Shown piece by piece: positions 16,054 through 24,648 of a stretch of 34,883 nucleotides of DNA. The notes beneath the pieces were generated by a model. That model saw nothing but the letters and a program-made list of their open reading frames with translations. It searched no databases and was not told the DNA's origin. The stretch is taken from positions 1 to 34,883 of the forward strand of contig JAGXIC010000268.1 of assembly GCA_024635875.1 (NCBI GenBank), read 5' to 3'. The position numbers were made by a program, and so were the translations under genes. The DNA is from Pricia sp. GTDB taxonomy: Bacteria; Bacteroidota; Bacteroidia; Flavobacteriales; Flavobacteriaceae. Each line of letters opens with the position of its first letter. The stretch's first letter is position 1.

Positions 16054-19000
16054 ATGGCCAGTTATAAAACCATTCTGTGGAAGCTTAATCAGTTTACCCG
16101 AAAGTATTATACCAAGATGCTCATTAAGGGCGCGCTGCTCTTTGTGGTGCTCGGTTTGGTGTTCTTTTTCGCCGTGCTTGGGGTCGAATACTTTTTATGG
16201 CTTAATTCTACAGGGCGTTTGGTGCTGTTGATGCTTTTTATCGGTATGGAGCGTTTTCTGCTATTCCGGTATATTCTGACGCCACTTTTCTATTTGTTTA
16301 AACTCAAACGGGGCATTAGCAACAAACAGGCCTCTCTGTTGATCGGAAAACATTTTCCGGATGTGGGGGATAAACTCTTTAACCTATTGGACCTTGCGGA
16401 GGATAAAAATCAGTCCGAATTGCTGTTGGCCAGCATCGAACAGCGCAGCGAAAACATGGATACGATTCCTTTTGCCAAAGCAGTGGATTTCCATGAAAAC
16501 TTAAAATATACGAAATACCTTATCTTACCCGCCCTCCTTTTTGGCCTTATCTGGCTCTCCGGTAATTTGGTATCCTTTTTTGGTTCTGTAGACCGTGTGG
16601 TAAATTACGATTTAGCCTATGAGCCGCCTGCTCCATTTCAGTTCCGGCTTTTATCGGAGGATTTGAATGTTTTAGACACAAAGCAATATACCATCGAAGT
16701 CATCACGGAGGGAGAGGTACAGCCTGAAGAAGTTTATATCGATATGGATGGAGCCACTTCTTTGTTGCAAAAACAAAATGGACGGTATCAATATACATTC
16801 ACACCGCCGCTGAAGCAAACAACCTTCTCTTTTAAGGCTAATGGAGTAATTTCCAGACCTTACATTTTGAATGCGCTAACTACACCCTCCATCCAAGACT
16901 TCCGAATTACCTTGGATTACCCAAACTATACCAACCGTCCTTCAGAGGTGCTCAGTAGTACCGGGAATGCCACTTTTCCCGAAGGCACCAAAGTATCTTG
17001 GGAGATAGAAGGCCAAAATGCGGATGATATCCAGTTAATCGAAAAGGATACTACGCTATCCTTTAACAAGGAAGGAAATCGTTTCGAGCTTTCAAAAAAC
17101 ATCTATTCAGATTATCCGTATGAGTTATCCACATCTAACACGAATATTCAGGACTACGAAAAACTGGGATATCGCTTTACGGTCATCAAGGACGCCTATC
17201 CGACCATAAAGGCGAAACAGGTATTGGACTCCCTGAACCCAAACGTATCCTATTACGCCGGGGAGGCTTCCGATGATTATAAACTGAGGAGTATAAAATT
17301 GGTCTGTTATCCTGATGATAGTCCTGATAACCAGCAGGTAGTGTCATTATCAGCGCCCAATGGTAATTTCGACCAGTTCTATTATACATTTCCTTCAGGG
17401 CTGGAATTAGAATCCGGGAAAAGATATAGCTTCTATTTTTCAGCTACCGATAATGATGCCATACACAAAGGAAAAACCGCGAAGAGTCAAGTATTTTCGA
17501 TGGCTTTGCTCGATGATGACCAATTGCGCAACCAAGAACTCGAATCGCAGCAGTTCCTTATCAAAAATATGGACAGGTCTTTGGATAATTTCAAGGAGCA
17601 AAAGGAGACCCTAAAGGATATCAGCCGCAATCAAAAGGAAAAACAACAGTTGAATTTCAACGATCAGACACAGGTCAAGGATTTTTTACAAAAACAACGC
17701 CGGCAAGAAAACCTGATGCAGAGGTTTAGTAAAGAGCTTAAGGAGAATTTGGATAAAGTGGAGAAAGACGACCAAATGAACCAACTGTTGAAAGAACGTT
17801 TGGAGCGTCAGGAACTGGAAGCCAAAAAGAACGAAAAGCTGCTCGAGGAACTCAATAGGATAGCTGACAAAATTGATAAGGAAGAACTGACCAAACGCTT
17901 GGAGGACCTCGGCAAAAAGCAACAGAACAGCCAGCGGAACCTTGAGCAGTTATTGGAATTGACCAAACGGTATTACGTGACCGAAAAAGCGTCGCAGTTA
18001 GCAAAAGATTTGGCAGCCGAGGCCAAACGCCAAGAATTGCTTTCCAAAATGAAAGTGGGACAGGATTTTTCAGATGCTGAGCAGCAGAAGCTGAACGAAA
18101 GTTTCGAAAAGCTGGCCCTGGAACTAGAGGAATTAAAAAAGGATAACGCAGATTTGAAAAAGCCTATCGGTTTGAACATCGACGACACTAAAAAGGAGGC
18201 TGTAAAGCAAGACCAGCAAGATGCGTTGGAGCAAATCAATAAGCATCAAGGGGCTGAGGAGTCGTCGAAATCCGAAGAGAAAGAAAAGGCTGCACAGGCT
18301 ACCAGTAAAAAGCAGAAATCCGCGGCGCAGAAAATGAAGGAAATGAGTGAGGCGCTTGAGGAATCCTCCTCAGGCGGCGAAGGGGAATCCAGTATCTCAG
18401 AGGATGCCGAAATGCTGCGACAGATTCTTGACAACTTAATCATATTTTCTTTCAAGCAAGAAAAGTTGTACGATAGCCTTGAGGATGTCGATGTCGATAA
18501 CGCCCAATTTTCGGGCTCTGTTCGCGAGCAACAACAGCTACGGGATCTATTTGGACACGTTGACGATAGTTTGTTTGCACTGTCCCTTCGACGGGCAGAG
18601 CTTTCCGAATTTGTCAACGAGCAGATAACCGAGGTGTATTACAATATGGATAAATCTCTCGAAAGTATGGCCGAAAGCCAAATATACCAAGGTGTTTCGT
18701 ATCAAAAATATGTCATGAACGCGTCTAATAGCTTGGCCGATTTCTTGGCCAATATGCTAGATAACATGCAACAAAGCATGCAGGCCGGCAAGGGGCAGGG
18801 ACAAGGTCAAGATTTTCAATTGCCGGACATTATCAAGGGCCAAGGCGAACTCAAAGAGAAGATGGAGGGCATGGGTCAGCAAGGGCAGGGCAAGCCACAA
18901 AGCGGACAGGGAGAGGGCCAACAAGGCGAAGGTCAGAAGGGAGAAGGTCAGCAGCAGGGTGATGGCGAGGGTCAGTCCAATTCTGGTGAAGGGAACAAAG

Positions 19001-19533
19001 ACGGAGAAGGCCAAAACGGCAAAGGAGGCCAGAAGGGCGAAGGAAAAGAGGGTAGAGGCTCTAATGGCGAAAGCGGCAACCAAGGCGGACAAGGGCAAGG
19101 TCAACCCAGCGAAGCCGAGCTACAGGAAATTTATGAAATCTACAAGGAGCAACAGATGATTCGACAGAAACTTGAGCAGCAGTTGCAGGATATGATTAAC
19201 GCGGGCGATAAAAAACTAGGGCAAAAACTTCTGAAACAAATGGAAGATTTTGAGAACGACCTGCTGGAAAATGGCGTTACCCAAAGAAGTATTTCTAAAA
19301 TCAATACCATTCAGTATGAGCTGTTGAAACTTGAGAATGCGGCATTGAAACAAGGCCAGAAATCCGAACGTGAAAGCAGTACGAACACTAAGGATTTCAA
19401 AAACCCCATACTCACCAAGCCGCCTGCCCTTGATAATTATCGCAATGAAATTGAAATTTTAAATAGACAAGCCTTACCTTTGCGCCCCAATTTTCAGAAT
19501 AGGGTAAAAGACTATTTTAAGAGCGATGATTGA
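16054..19533 (+). CDS. DUF4175 family protein (N-terminal TM segments, long coiled-coil, Q/G/E/K-rich low-complexity region)
   Basis: Long ORF; two N-terminal hydrophobic segments, extensive Glu/Lys/Gln coiled-coil, GQGEGQQGEGQKGEGQQQGDGEGQ tract. The track start at 16045 is a TTG inside the putative -7 box, so ATG 16054 is preferred. Confidence 0.85.
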   Translation: MASYKTILWKLNQFTRKYYTKMLIKGALLFVVLGLVFFFAVLGVEYFLWLNSTGRLVLLMLFIGMERFLLFRYILTPLFYLFKLKRGISNKQASLLIGKHFPDVGDKLFNLLDLAEDKNQSELLLASIEQRSENMDTIPFAKAVDFHENLKYTKYLILPALLFGLIWLSGNLVSFFGSVDRVVNYDLAYEPPAPFQFRLLSEDLNVLDTKQYTIEVITEGEVQPEEVYIDMDGATSLLQKQNGRYQYTFTPPLKQTTFSFKANGVISRPYILNALTTPSIQDFRITLDYPNYTNRPSEVLSSTGNATFPEGTKVSWEIEGQNADDIQLIEKDTTLSFNKEGNRFELSKNIYSDYPYELSTSNTNIQDYEKLGYRFTVIKDAYPTIKAKQVLDSLNPNVSYYAGEASDDYKLRSIKLVCYPDDSPDNQQVVSLSAPNGNFDQFYYTFPSGLELESGKRYSFYFSATDNDAIHKGKTAKSQVFSMALLDDDQLRNQELESQQFLIKNMDRSLDNFKEQKETLKDISRNQKEKQQLNFNDQTQVKDFLQKQRRQENLMQRFSKELKENLDKVEKDDQMNQLLKERLERQELEAKKNEKLLEELNRIADKIDKEELTKRLEDLGKKQQNSQRNLEQLLELTKRYYVTEKASQLAKDLAAEAKRQELLSKMKVGQDFSDAEQQKLNESFEKLALELEELKKDNADLKKPIGLNIDDTKKEAVKQDQQDALEQINKHQGAEESSKSEEKEKAAQATSKKQKSAAQKMKEMSEALEESSSGGEGESSISEDAEMLRQILDNLIIFSFKQEKLYDSLEDVDVDNAQFSGSVREQQQLRDLFGHVDDSLFALSLRRAELSEFVNEQITEVYYNMDKSLESMAESQIYQGVSYQKYVMNASNSLADFLANMLDNMQQSMQAGKGQGQGQDFQLPDIIKGQGELKEKMEGMGQQGQGKPQSGQGEGQQGEGQKGEGQQQGDGEGQSNSGEGNKDGEGQNGKGGQKGEGKEGRGSNGESGNQGGQGQGQPSEAELQEIYEIYKEQQMIRQKLEQQLQDMINAGDKKLGQKLLKQMEDFENDLLENGVTQRSISKINTIQYELLKLENAALKQGQKSERESSTNTKDFKNPILTKPPALDNYRNEIEILNRQALPLRPNFQNRVKDYFKSDD
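18787..19110 (+). repeat. Low-complexity GQGEG/KGEGQ-type coding repeat within the DUF4175 gene
   Basis: Repeated ggccaaggcgaaggtcagaagggagaaggtcag... encoding (G-Q-G-E)n/(K-G-E-G)n. Confidence 0.8.
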
Positions 19534-19945
19534 GTTCCATTATGAATCTGATTTTCTATTGGAAGACGAGGCGAAGTTAGCCGATTGGATAAGTAGGGTA
19601 GTGGCTTCTGAGGGGGGCAGCTATAATCAGATAGATTACATTTTTTGTTCGGACAACTATCTTCTTGAGATGAATAAAAAATACTTATCCCACGATACGT
19701 TTACAGACATCATCACGTTTGATTATTCGGACGGGAAACGAATTGGCGGAGATATTTTCATCTCGGCGGAAAGGGTGAGGGAGAACGCGACGATATTCGA
19801 AACAGACTTCCAGGAAGAGCTGCTTAGGGTCATGGCTCACGGGCTGCTTCATTTATTCCGATACACGGATAAAACCGAAGCGGGAAAAGATGAAATGCGG
19901 GACAAGGAAGACGAGAAAATAAAATTGTTCCACGTGGAACAATGA
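19526..19945 (+). CDS. ybeY: Endoribonuclease YbeY (rRNA maturation RNase)
   Basis: 139-aa ORF with HDTFTDIITFDY...GGDIFIS and HGLLHLFRYTDKTEAGKDEMRDKED; overlaps the upstream CDS end by 8 nt. Confidence 0.93.
   Translation: MIEFHYESDFLLEDEAKLADWISRVVASEGGSYNQIDYIFCSDNYLLEMNKKYLSHDTFTDIITFDYSDGKRIGGDIFISAERVRENATIFETDFQEELLRVMAHGLLHLFRYTDKTEAGKDEMRDKEDEKIKLFHVEQ
19924..19943. promoter_or_regulatory. parS: parS-like centromere site (20-bp perfect palindrome attgttccacgtggaacaat), inside the 3' end of ybeY
   Basis: Matches the parS layout TGTTNCACGTGNAACA; encodes the YbeY C-terminus FHVEQ. Confidence 0.75.
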
Positions 19946-20000
19946 CCAAGGTTTTGATTCGTTGCCGGTCGTCTCTATAGGTTTGTCGTGCCTCGAAACA

Positions 20001-20021
20001 CCTGCCCGTCCGGTAGGCGGG
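20001..20021. repeat. GC-rich CCTGCCCGTCCGGTAGGCGGG intergenic repeat-like element
   Basis: Imperfect palindrome (gcccg...cgggc) of a type common as a dispersed element in flavobacterial intergenic DNA; only one copy seen here. Confidence 0.35.
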
Positions 20022-20184
20022 CTCAATGATCTACATCCATGTTACGGGGAATCGTCAAATAGCGACTTTTTTTGAAGGCGCAGATGGGTTGGTCGCCAAG
20101 TAATCGCATAGCTATTGTGTCGAGGCGTCCGGCTCGGAGGCCTTCAGTGGAAAATAACTTAAAAAACAATTTAATTATACCTCA

Positions 20185-22053
20185 ATGTTCCCAGAACAAT
20201 ACGATGTCATAGTAGTGGGAGGCGGCCACGCCGGAGCGGAAGCCGCCGCTGCCGCCGCCAACTTGGGCTCTAGAACCCTGTTGGTCACTATGAATTTACA
20301 GACCATCGGCCAGATGTCCTGTAACCCGGCGATGGGCGGAATCGCTAAAGGCCAGATTGTCCGAGAGATTGATGCGCTCGGCGGCTACAGCGGAATCATA
20401 ACTGACAAATCTGCTATCCAATTCAAGATGTTGAATAAATCCAAGGGGCCGGCTATGTGGAGTCCCCGTGCACAGAGTGATCGTATGCGGTTCGCGGAAG
20501 AATGGCGACTTGCCTTAGAGAACACTCCAAACTGTGATTTCTACCAAGAGATGGTCAGCGGACTTTTAGTCGAGGATAATCGAGTGGTGGGCGTGCGGAC
20601 TTCATTGGGACTAGAGATTAGAGGTAAATCTGTGGTCCTTACCAACGGCACTTTTTTGAACGGACTGATCCATATTGGGGAAAAACAATTTGGCGGGGGC
20701 AGGGCAGGAGAAAAGGCAGCTACAGGGATAACAGAGCAACTCAGGGAATTTGGGTTCGAAAGTGGAAGAATGAAGACGGGAACTCCGCCAAGGGTCGATG
20801 GCCGTTCGTTGGATTATTCGGTTATGATTCCACAACCCGGGGACCCTATTCCAGAGAAATTTTCTTATTTGGACACCCCTGTTTTGAAACAACAACGCGA
20901 TTGTCATATGAGCCACACAAGCGCTAAAGTTCACGATTTGCTCCGCGAGGGGTTTGACCGTTCACCAATGTTCAACGGGCGGATTAAAAGTATTGGGCCA
21001 CGCTACTGTCCATCTATCGAAGATAAAATCGACCGCTTTGCCGATAAAGATAGTCATCAGCTTTTCGTTGAGCCTGAGGGATGGCATACCGTCGAGGTCT
21101 ATGTTAACGGCTTCTCAACCTCATTGCCCGAAGATGTGCAGTTCAAGGCTTTGAAATCGGTAAAGGGTTTTGAGAACGTCAAATTTTTCAGACCGGGGTA
21201 TGCTATCGAATATGACTATTTTCCACCCACCCAACTCAAACATACACTGGAAACCAAACTCATTGAAAACCTGTATTTTGCCGGACAGATCAATGGCACG
21301 ACGGGCTACGAGGAAGCGGCTTCGCAAGGACTCATGGCCGGCATCAATGCACACCTTAAGGTGAACGAAAAGGACGCTTTTGTCCTGCAAAGAGATGAAG
21401 CCTATATAGGCGTTTTGATTGACGACCTGATAACAAAAGGCACCGAAGAACCGTACCGCATGTTCACTTCCCGTGCAGAATATCGAACACTCCTACGACA
21501 GGATAATGCCGATTTAAGATTAACCCCTAAGAGTTTTGATAGCGGGTTGGCCAATAGGGATCGCTTAAAAAGGATGGAAGAAAAGGAGCGAAAATCCGAT
21601 GCGTTCGTGAACTTTTTTAGGGAAACGAGCGTACTTCCAGAGGATATAAATCCCATTTTGAATCGATTGGATTCCGCTCTGGTGAAGCAATCCGACAAGA
21701 TGTTCAAGGTATTTTCCCGTCCGAAAGTGAAGATGGAGCACATGCTCGAATTAGAACCGGTTTCCGGTTTTGTTGAAGATAACGACCTCGATAGGGAAGT
21801 GTTGGAACAAACGGAAATTCAGGTTAAGTATTCGGGATATATCGCAAAGGAGAAGAACAATGCGGATAAGCTGCAGCGATTAGAGAATGTAAAAATTCCA
21901 AATAATTTCGATTACACCAAGCTAAAGTCGCTCTCGTTTGAAGCGCGGGAAAAGCTTTCTGCTGTTCAGCCAGTTACCATAGCGCAAGCGGCCAGGGTTA
22001 GCGGAGTGAACCCCTCGGACATTAGTGTTCTGTTAGTGTATTTGGGAAGATGA
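20185..22053 (+). CDS. mnmG: tRNA uridine-5-carboxymethylaminomethyl(34) synthesis enzyme MnmG
   Basis: 622-aa ORF: YDVIVVGGGHAGAEAAAAAANLGSRTLLVTMN...CNPAMGGIAKGQIVREIDALGG; GQINGTTGYEEAASQGLMAGINAHL. Confidence 0.98.
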   Translation: MFPEQYDVIVVGGGHAGAEAAAAAANLGSRTLLVTMNLQTIGQMSCNPAMGGIAKGQIVREIDALGGYSGIITDKSAIQFKMLNKSKGPAMWSPRAQSDRMRFAEEWRLALENTPNCDFYQEMVSGLLVEDNRVVGVRTSLGLEIRGKSVVLTNGTFLNGLIHIGEKQFGGGRAGEKAATGITEQLREFGFESGRMKTGTPPRVDGRSLDYSVMIPQPGDPIPEKFSYLDTPVLKQQRDCHMSHTSAKVHDLLREGFDRSPMFNGRIKSIGPRYCPSIEDKIDRFADKDSHQLFVEPEGWHTVEVYVNGFSTSLPEDVQFKALKSVKGFENVKFFRPGYAIEYDYFPPTQLKHTLETKLIENLYFAGQINGTTGYEEAASQGLMAGINAHLKVNEKDAFVLQRDEAYIGVLIDDLITKGTEEPYRMFTSRAEYRTLLRQDNADLRLTPKSFDSGLANRDRLKRMEEKERKSDAFVNFFRETSVLPEDINPILNRLDSALVKQSDKMFKVFSRPKVKMEHMLELEPVSGFVEDNDLDREVLEQTEIQVKYSGYIAKEKNNADKLQRLENVKIPNNFDYTKLKSLSFEAREKLSAVQPVTIAQAARVSGVNPSDISVLLVYLGR

Positions 22054-22062
22054 AGCGGTCAT

Positions 22063-22076
22063 GTTCCACGTGGAAC
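22063..22076. promoter_or_regulatory. parS: Second parS-like site (gttccacgtggaac, 14-bp palindrome) just downstream of mnmG
   Basis: Same core as 19927-19940, 10 nt after the mnmG stop codon. Confidence 0.7.
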
Positions 22077-22293
22077 TTGAATTTTTTGTGATGTAAGGAA
22101 GGAATTGAAGTAGGCCATTCGCTTTGGAATTCAGCTTTTCTCCTTTTTTTAATTTAGGTCTCGAGAATCAAGTCGTAAACCAATTTCCCTTTCCATTGGG
22201 ATGCTGGTTTGTAGGCTGAAGCCTTATAGGTCCGAATTTTTGCTTGTGGTGTGATTTATGACACGGTTTTTGCAATCTTCATCCCATCGGAAA

Positions 22294-22836
22294 AATGAAG
22301 GCAAACCTCATCCTATTAATCATCCGTATTGCCGTGCAATCTTGCATCCCTATACGCATCGCCCCTAACATCGATGACTATAAAGTAGCCCAAGGAAGGA
22401 AGTTCAAGCGAAATCTTCCCAAGAGAGATGTTCGTTTTTGAAGACCCTAAGAATAGAGATCATTTTTATAATTATGTCGAAACCAAGTTTCAACTGAATA
22501 ATGAAAACGTTTATGATGACGTTCCTTTTACGCTTAATGGGGTGCAACATTTTTTCTCTTTTTATGAAGTTGAGATTCCGACTAAAGAAGGCAATCTAGG
22601 AGGCGTGCTAGCCGATCCCATCCTTGATGGTGCCGGCATGGATCCGATTTTCGAAGATTCCTACGATAAGTAGAAAAGGACACTGGTATATTGCAATAGA
22701 GGTCTACAGCGATTTGGACAAAGATTGTTTGCACGTCGATGCACTTTCAAGGGAAGCGGTTTTGAAGTATCTTCGATCCCTGAAGCACAAATACTTGATT
22801 ACCCATAATTACAATGAAACCGTTTTTAAAGACTAA
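22294..22836 (+). pseudogene. Hypothetical lipoprotein-like gene interrupted by two compensating frameshifts (or sequencing errors)
   Basis: ATG at 22294 reads MKANLILLIIRIAVQSCIPIRIAPNIDDYKVAQGRKFKRNLPKRDVRF-stop. Frame then shifts to MFVFEDPKNRDHFYNYVETKFQLNN...DPIFEDSYDK (22428-22673), then returns to the original frame: ISRKGHWYIAIEVYSDLDKDCLHVDALSREAVLKYLRSLKHKYLITHNYNETVFKD (to 22836). Confidence 0.65.
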
Positions 22837-23647
22837 GGATTTTTCGGTTACCGGTGAAGCGTTTGAACTGTTGCTTGACAAAGATTTACAAATGCTGGTG
22901 ACCCGTCCCCAGCCGGAAAATTTGAATGCCTATTATCAGAGCGAAGCCTACATTTCGCACACAGATGCCAATAGTGCATTTTCGGATAAAATCTATCAAG
23001 GGGTCAAAACCTTTAGTCTTTGGATGAAAACACGCCTTATAAACGGCTACGCAAATAACAATAGATCCCTGTTAGATTTCGGTGCCGGTACCGGCGACTT
23101 TCTGTTGGCCGCCCAAAAGAACGGATGGACCGTAGACGGGGTGGAGCCCAACCGTGATGCACGAATGCGTTCTCGGGAAAAGCGAATGGAGTTGCGCCGC
23201 GATATGGACGCCTTACCTAAAAAACACTTTCAAATCATCACACTGTGGCATGTACTTGAACATCTTCCGGATTTGGAAAATCAGATGGCACAACTTATAA
23301 GGCGTTTGGAGGATGATGGCACGATGATCATCGCTGTCCCTAACTTCAAATCTTTCGACGCCAGGCACTATAGGGAATTTTGGGCGGCGTATGACGTACC
23401 GCGTCATCTATGGCATTTTTCAAGAATCTCAATTGAAAAGTTATTTGAAAAGTATGGACTCAAAGTTGTGCGAACCGAACCAATGGTTTTTGATGCCTTC
23501 TATGTTTCCTTGCTTTCCGAAAAATATAAAACGGGCAAACAGAATTTTATAAAAGCCCTTTATTTGGGAGTACTTTCAAATATGAGCGGATGGCTTACCA
23601 AAGAACATTCTTCCATTATTTACATCCTTCAAAAAAAAGAACGCTAG
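22814..23647 (+). CDS. Class I SAM-dependent methyltransferase
   Basis: 277-aa ORF with motif I LLDFGAGTGDFLLAAQKNGWTVDGVEPN and ITLWHVLEHLPDLENQMAQLIRRLEDDGTMIIAVPN. Confidence 0.9.
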   Translation: MKPFLKTKDFSVTGEAFELLLDKDLQMLVTRPQPENLNAYYQSEAYISHTDANSAFSDKIYQGVKTFSLWMKTRLINGYANNNRSLLDFGAGTGDFLLAAQKNGWTVDGVEPNRDARMRSREKRMELRRDMDALPKKHFQIITLWHVLEHLPDLENQMAQLIRRLEDDGTMIIAVPNFKSFDARHYREFWAAYDVPRHLWHFSRISIEKLFEKYGLKVVRTEPMVFDAFYVSLLSEKYKTGKQNFIKALYLGVLSNMSGWLTKEHSSIIYILQKKER

Positions 23648-23652
23648 AGAAG

Positions 23653-23688
23653 GTTCTAATTTTCGAATTAGAACGCTTAATTTTTTTT
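23653..23688 (+). terminator. Intrinsic terminator after the methyltransferase
   Basis: gttctaatt-ttcg-aattagaac: 9-bp perfect stem with TTCG loop, followed by gcttaatttttttt. Confidence 0.75.
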
Positions 23689-24043
23689 AAGTATCCGGCA
23701 AATGATAGCTTATGATTTGGCTGCAATCCATCTTTGATAGCCAAAACTTAAAATTAAGCGTTTTAAGAAACCTTTGTAGTAACGCAAACCTGTGGGTCAT
23801 TAATTTGCCGAAACTTCAAACGAACGGACTTTATGGGGCCAATACTCAATAGTCTCCATTGATTATTTGTGTGTTTGTGATAGAATACGCTTATGGCGAT
23901 AAGATTGGTGCTTCAAGCAGGGTGTAGAATTAGTAAAATGGATATCTCTTGACATTCCGCTATATCCTTTCAAAAAGCTTTTCTATTTTTGCGCAGCCAA
24001 AAACGGTAAAAAGAGGTATTATTTTTAAATAGGATAAATCAAA

Positions 24044-24571
24044 ATGAAAACAAAAGGAAATAGTTTAGGTAAAATAGTTTGGGTTTTTGCATTTTTAGGA
24101 TTGGCTTCTTGCCAGCAGGCCAAAATTGGATATGTCGATAATGTAAAACTGATGGATGCGTATCAGGAAAAAATTGATGTTGAGGCTGACTTTAAAGTTA
24201 AAGCGGACGCCCTTAACAAGAAAAGAGATAGTATATCACAGGCATTTCAGGCAGAAGCACAGGCATTTCAGGCAGAGGCTGAAAAGATGTCGCAGAAAAA
24301 GGCCCAGGAACAATATGGCCAAATGCAACAGCGCGGCCAGATGATCGGACAACAATTGCAACAAGAAGATCAGCAGCTGCAGGCCATCGGGCAGACCGAA
24401 ATGGACAGTATCGTTAGCAAAGTCAAAAAAGAGGTCCAGACCTATGGCAAGGCGAACGGATATACCTATATTCTCGGCGGGGGCGATGGGGGCAGCGTTC
24501 TTTACGGTGACGATGCCAACGACCTTACCGATGAGGTTGTAAAGCTTTTGAACGAGAAATATAAAAAATAA
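24044..24571 (+). CDS. OmpH/Skp-family outer-membrane chaperone-like lipoprotein
   Basis: 175-aa ORF; lipobox-like LASCQQ, IGYVDNVKLMDAYQ..., central coiled-coil, YILGGGDGGSVLYGDDANDLTDEVVKLLNEKYKK. Confidence 0.88.
   Translation: MKTKGNSLGKIVWVFAFLGLASCQQAKIGYVDNVKLMDAYQEKIDVEADFKVKADALNKKRDSISQAFQAEAQAFQAEAEKMSQKKAQEQYGQMQQRGQMIGQQLQQEDQQLQAIGQTEMDSIVSKVKKEVQTYGKANGYTYILGGGDGGSVLYGDDANDLTDEVVKLLNEKYKK
24240..24281 (+). repeat. 21-nt tandem duplication inside the OmpH-like gene
   Basis: aggcatttcaggcagaagcac / aggcatttcaggcagaggct..., encoding QAFQAEA twice. Confidence 0.85.
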
Positions 24572-24601
24572 TTGCTATGCGCTTAGCGCGGCACACACGA
24601 T

Positions 24602-24648
24602 ACGAAATAGTCCCTGAAGGTTTCTGAAACCTTCAGGGACTATTTCGT
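24602..24648. terminator. Bidirectional terminator: 47-nt perfect inverted repeat (23-bp arms, 1-nt centre) between convergent genes
   Basis: acgaaatagtccctgaaggtttc-t-gaaaccttcagggactatttcgt; lies between the OmpH-like CDS (ends 24571) and the minus-strand DoxX-like CDS (stop 24650-24648). Confidence 0.85.

Noticed and set aside
18757-19104. Antisense ORF MTLPLSALVAAFAIRASTLFSFALLASFAVLAF..., looking like a hydrophobic membrane protein
   Set aside because: Produced by the complement of the G/Q/E/K-rich coding repeat in DUF4175; a codon-composition artefact.
19946-20184. Possible oriC or ncRNA in the 239-bp ybeY-mnmG intergenic region
   Set aside because: No DnaA-box cluster or tRNA-like fold was recognised by eye; only the parS-like site at its left edge and one GC-rich repeat were supportable.
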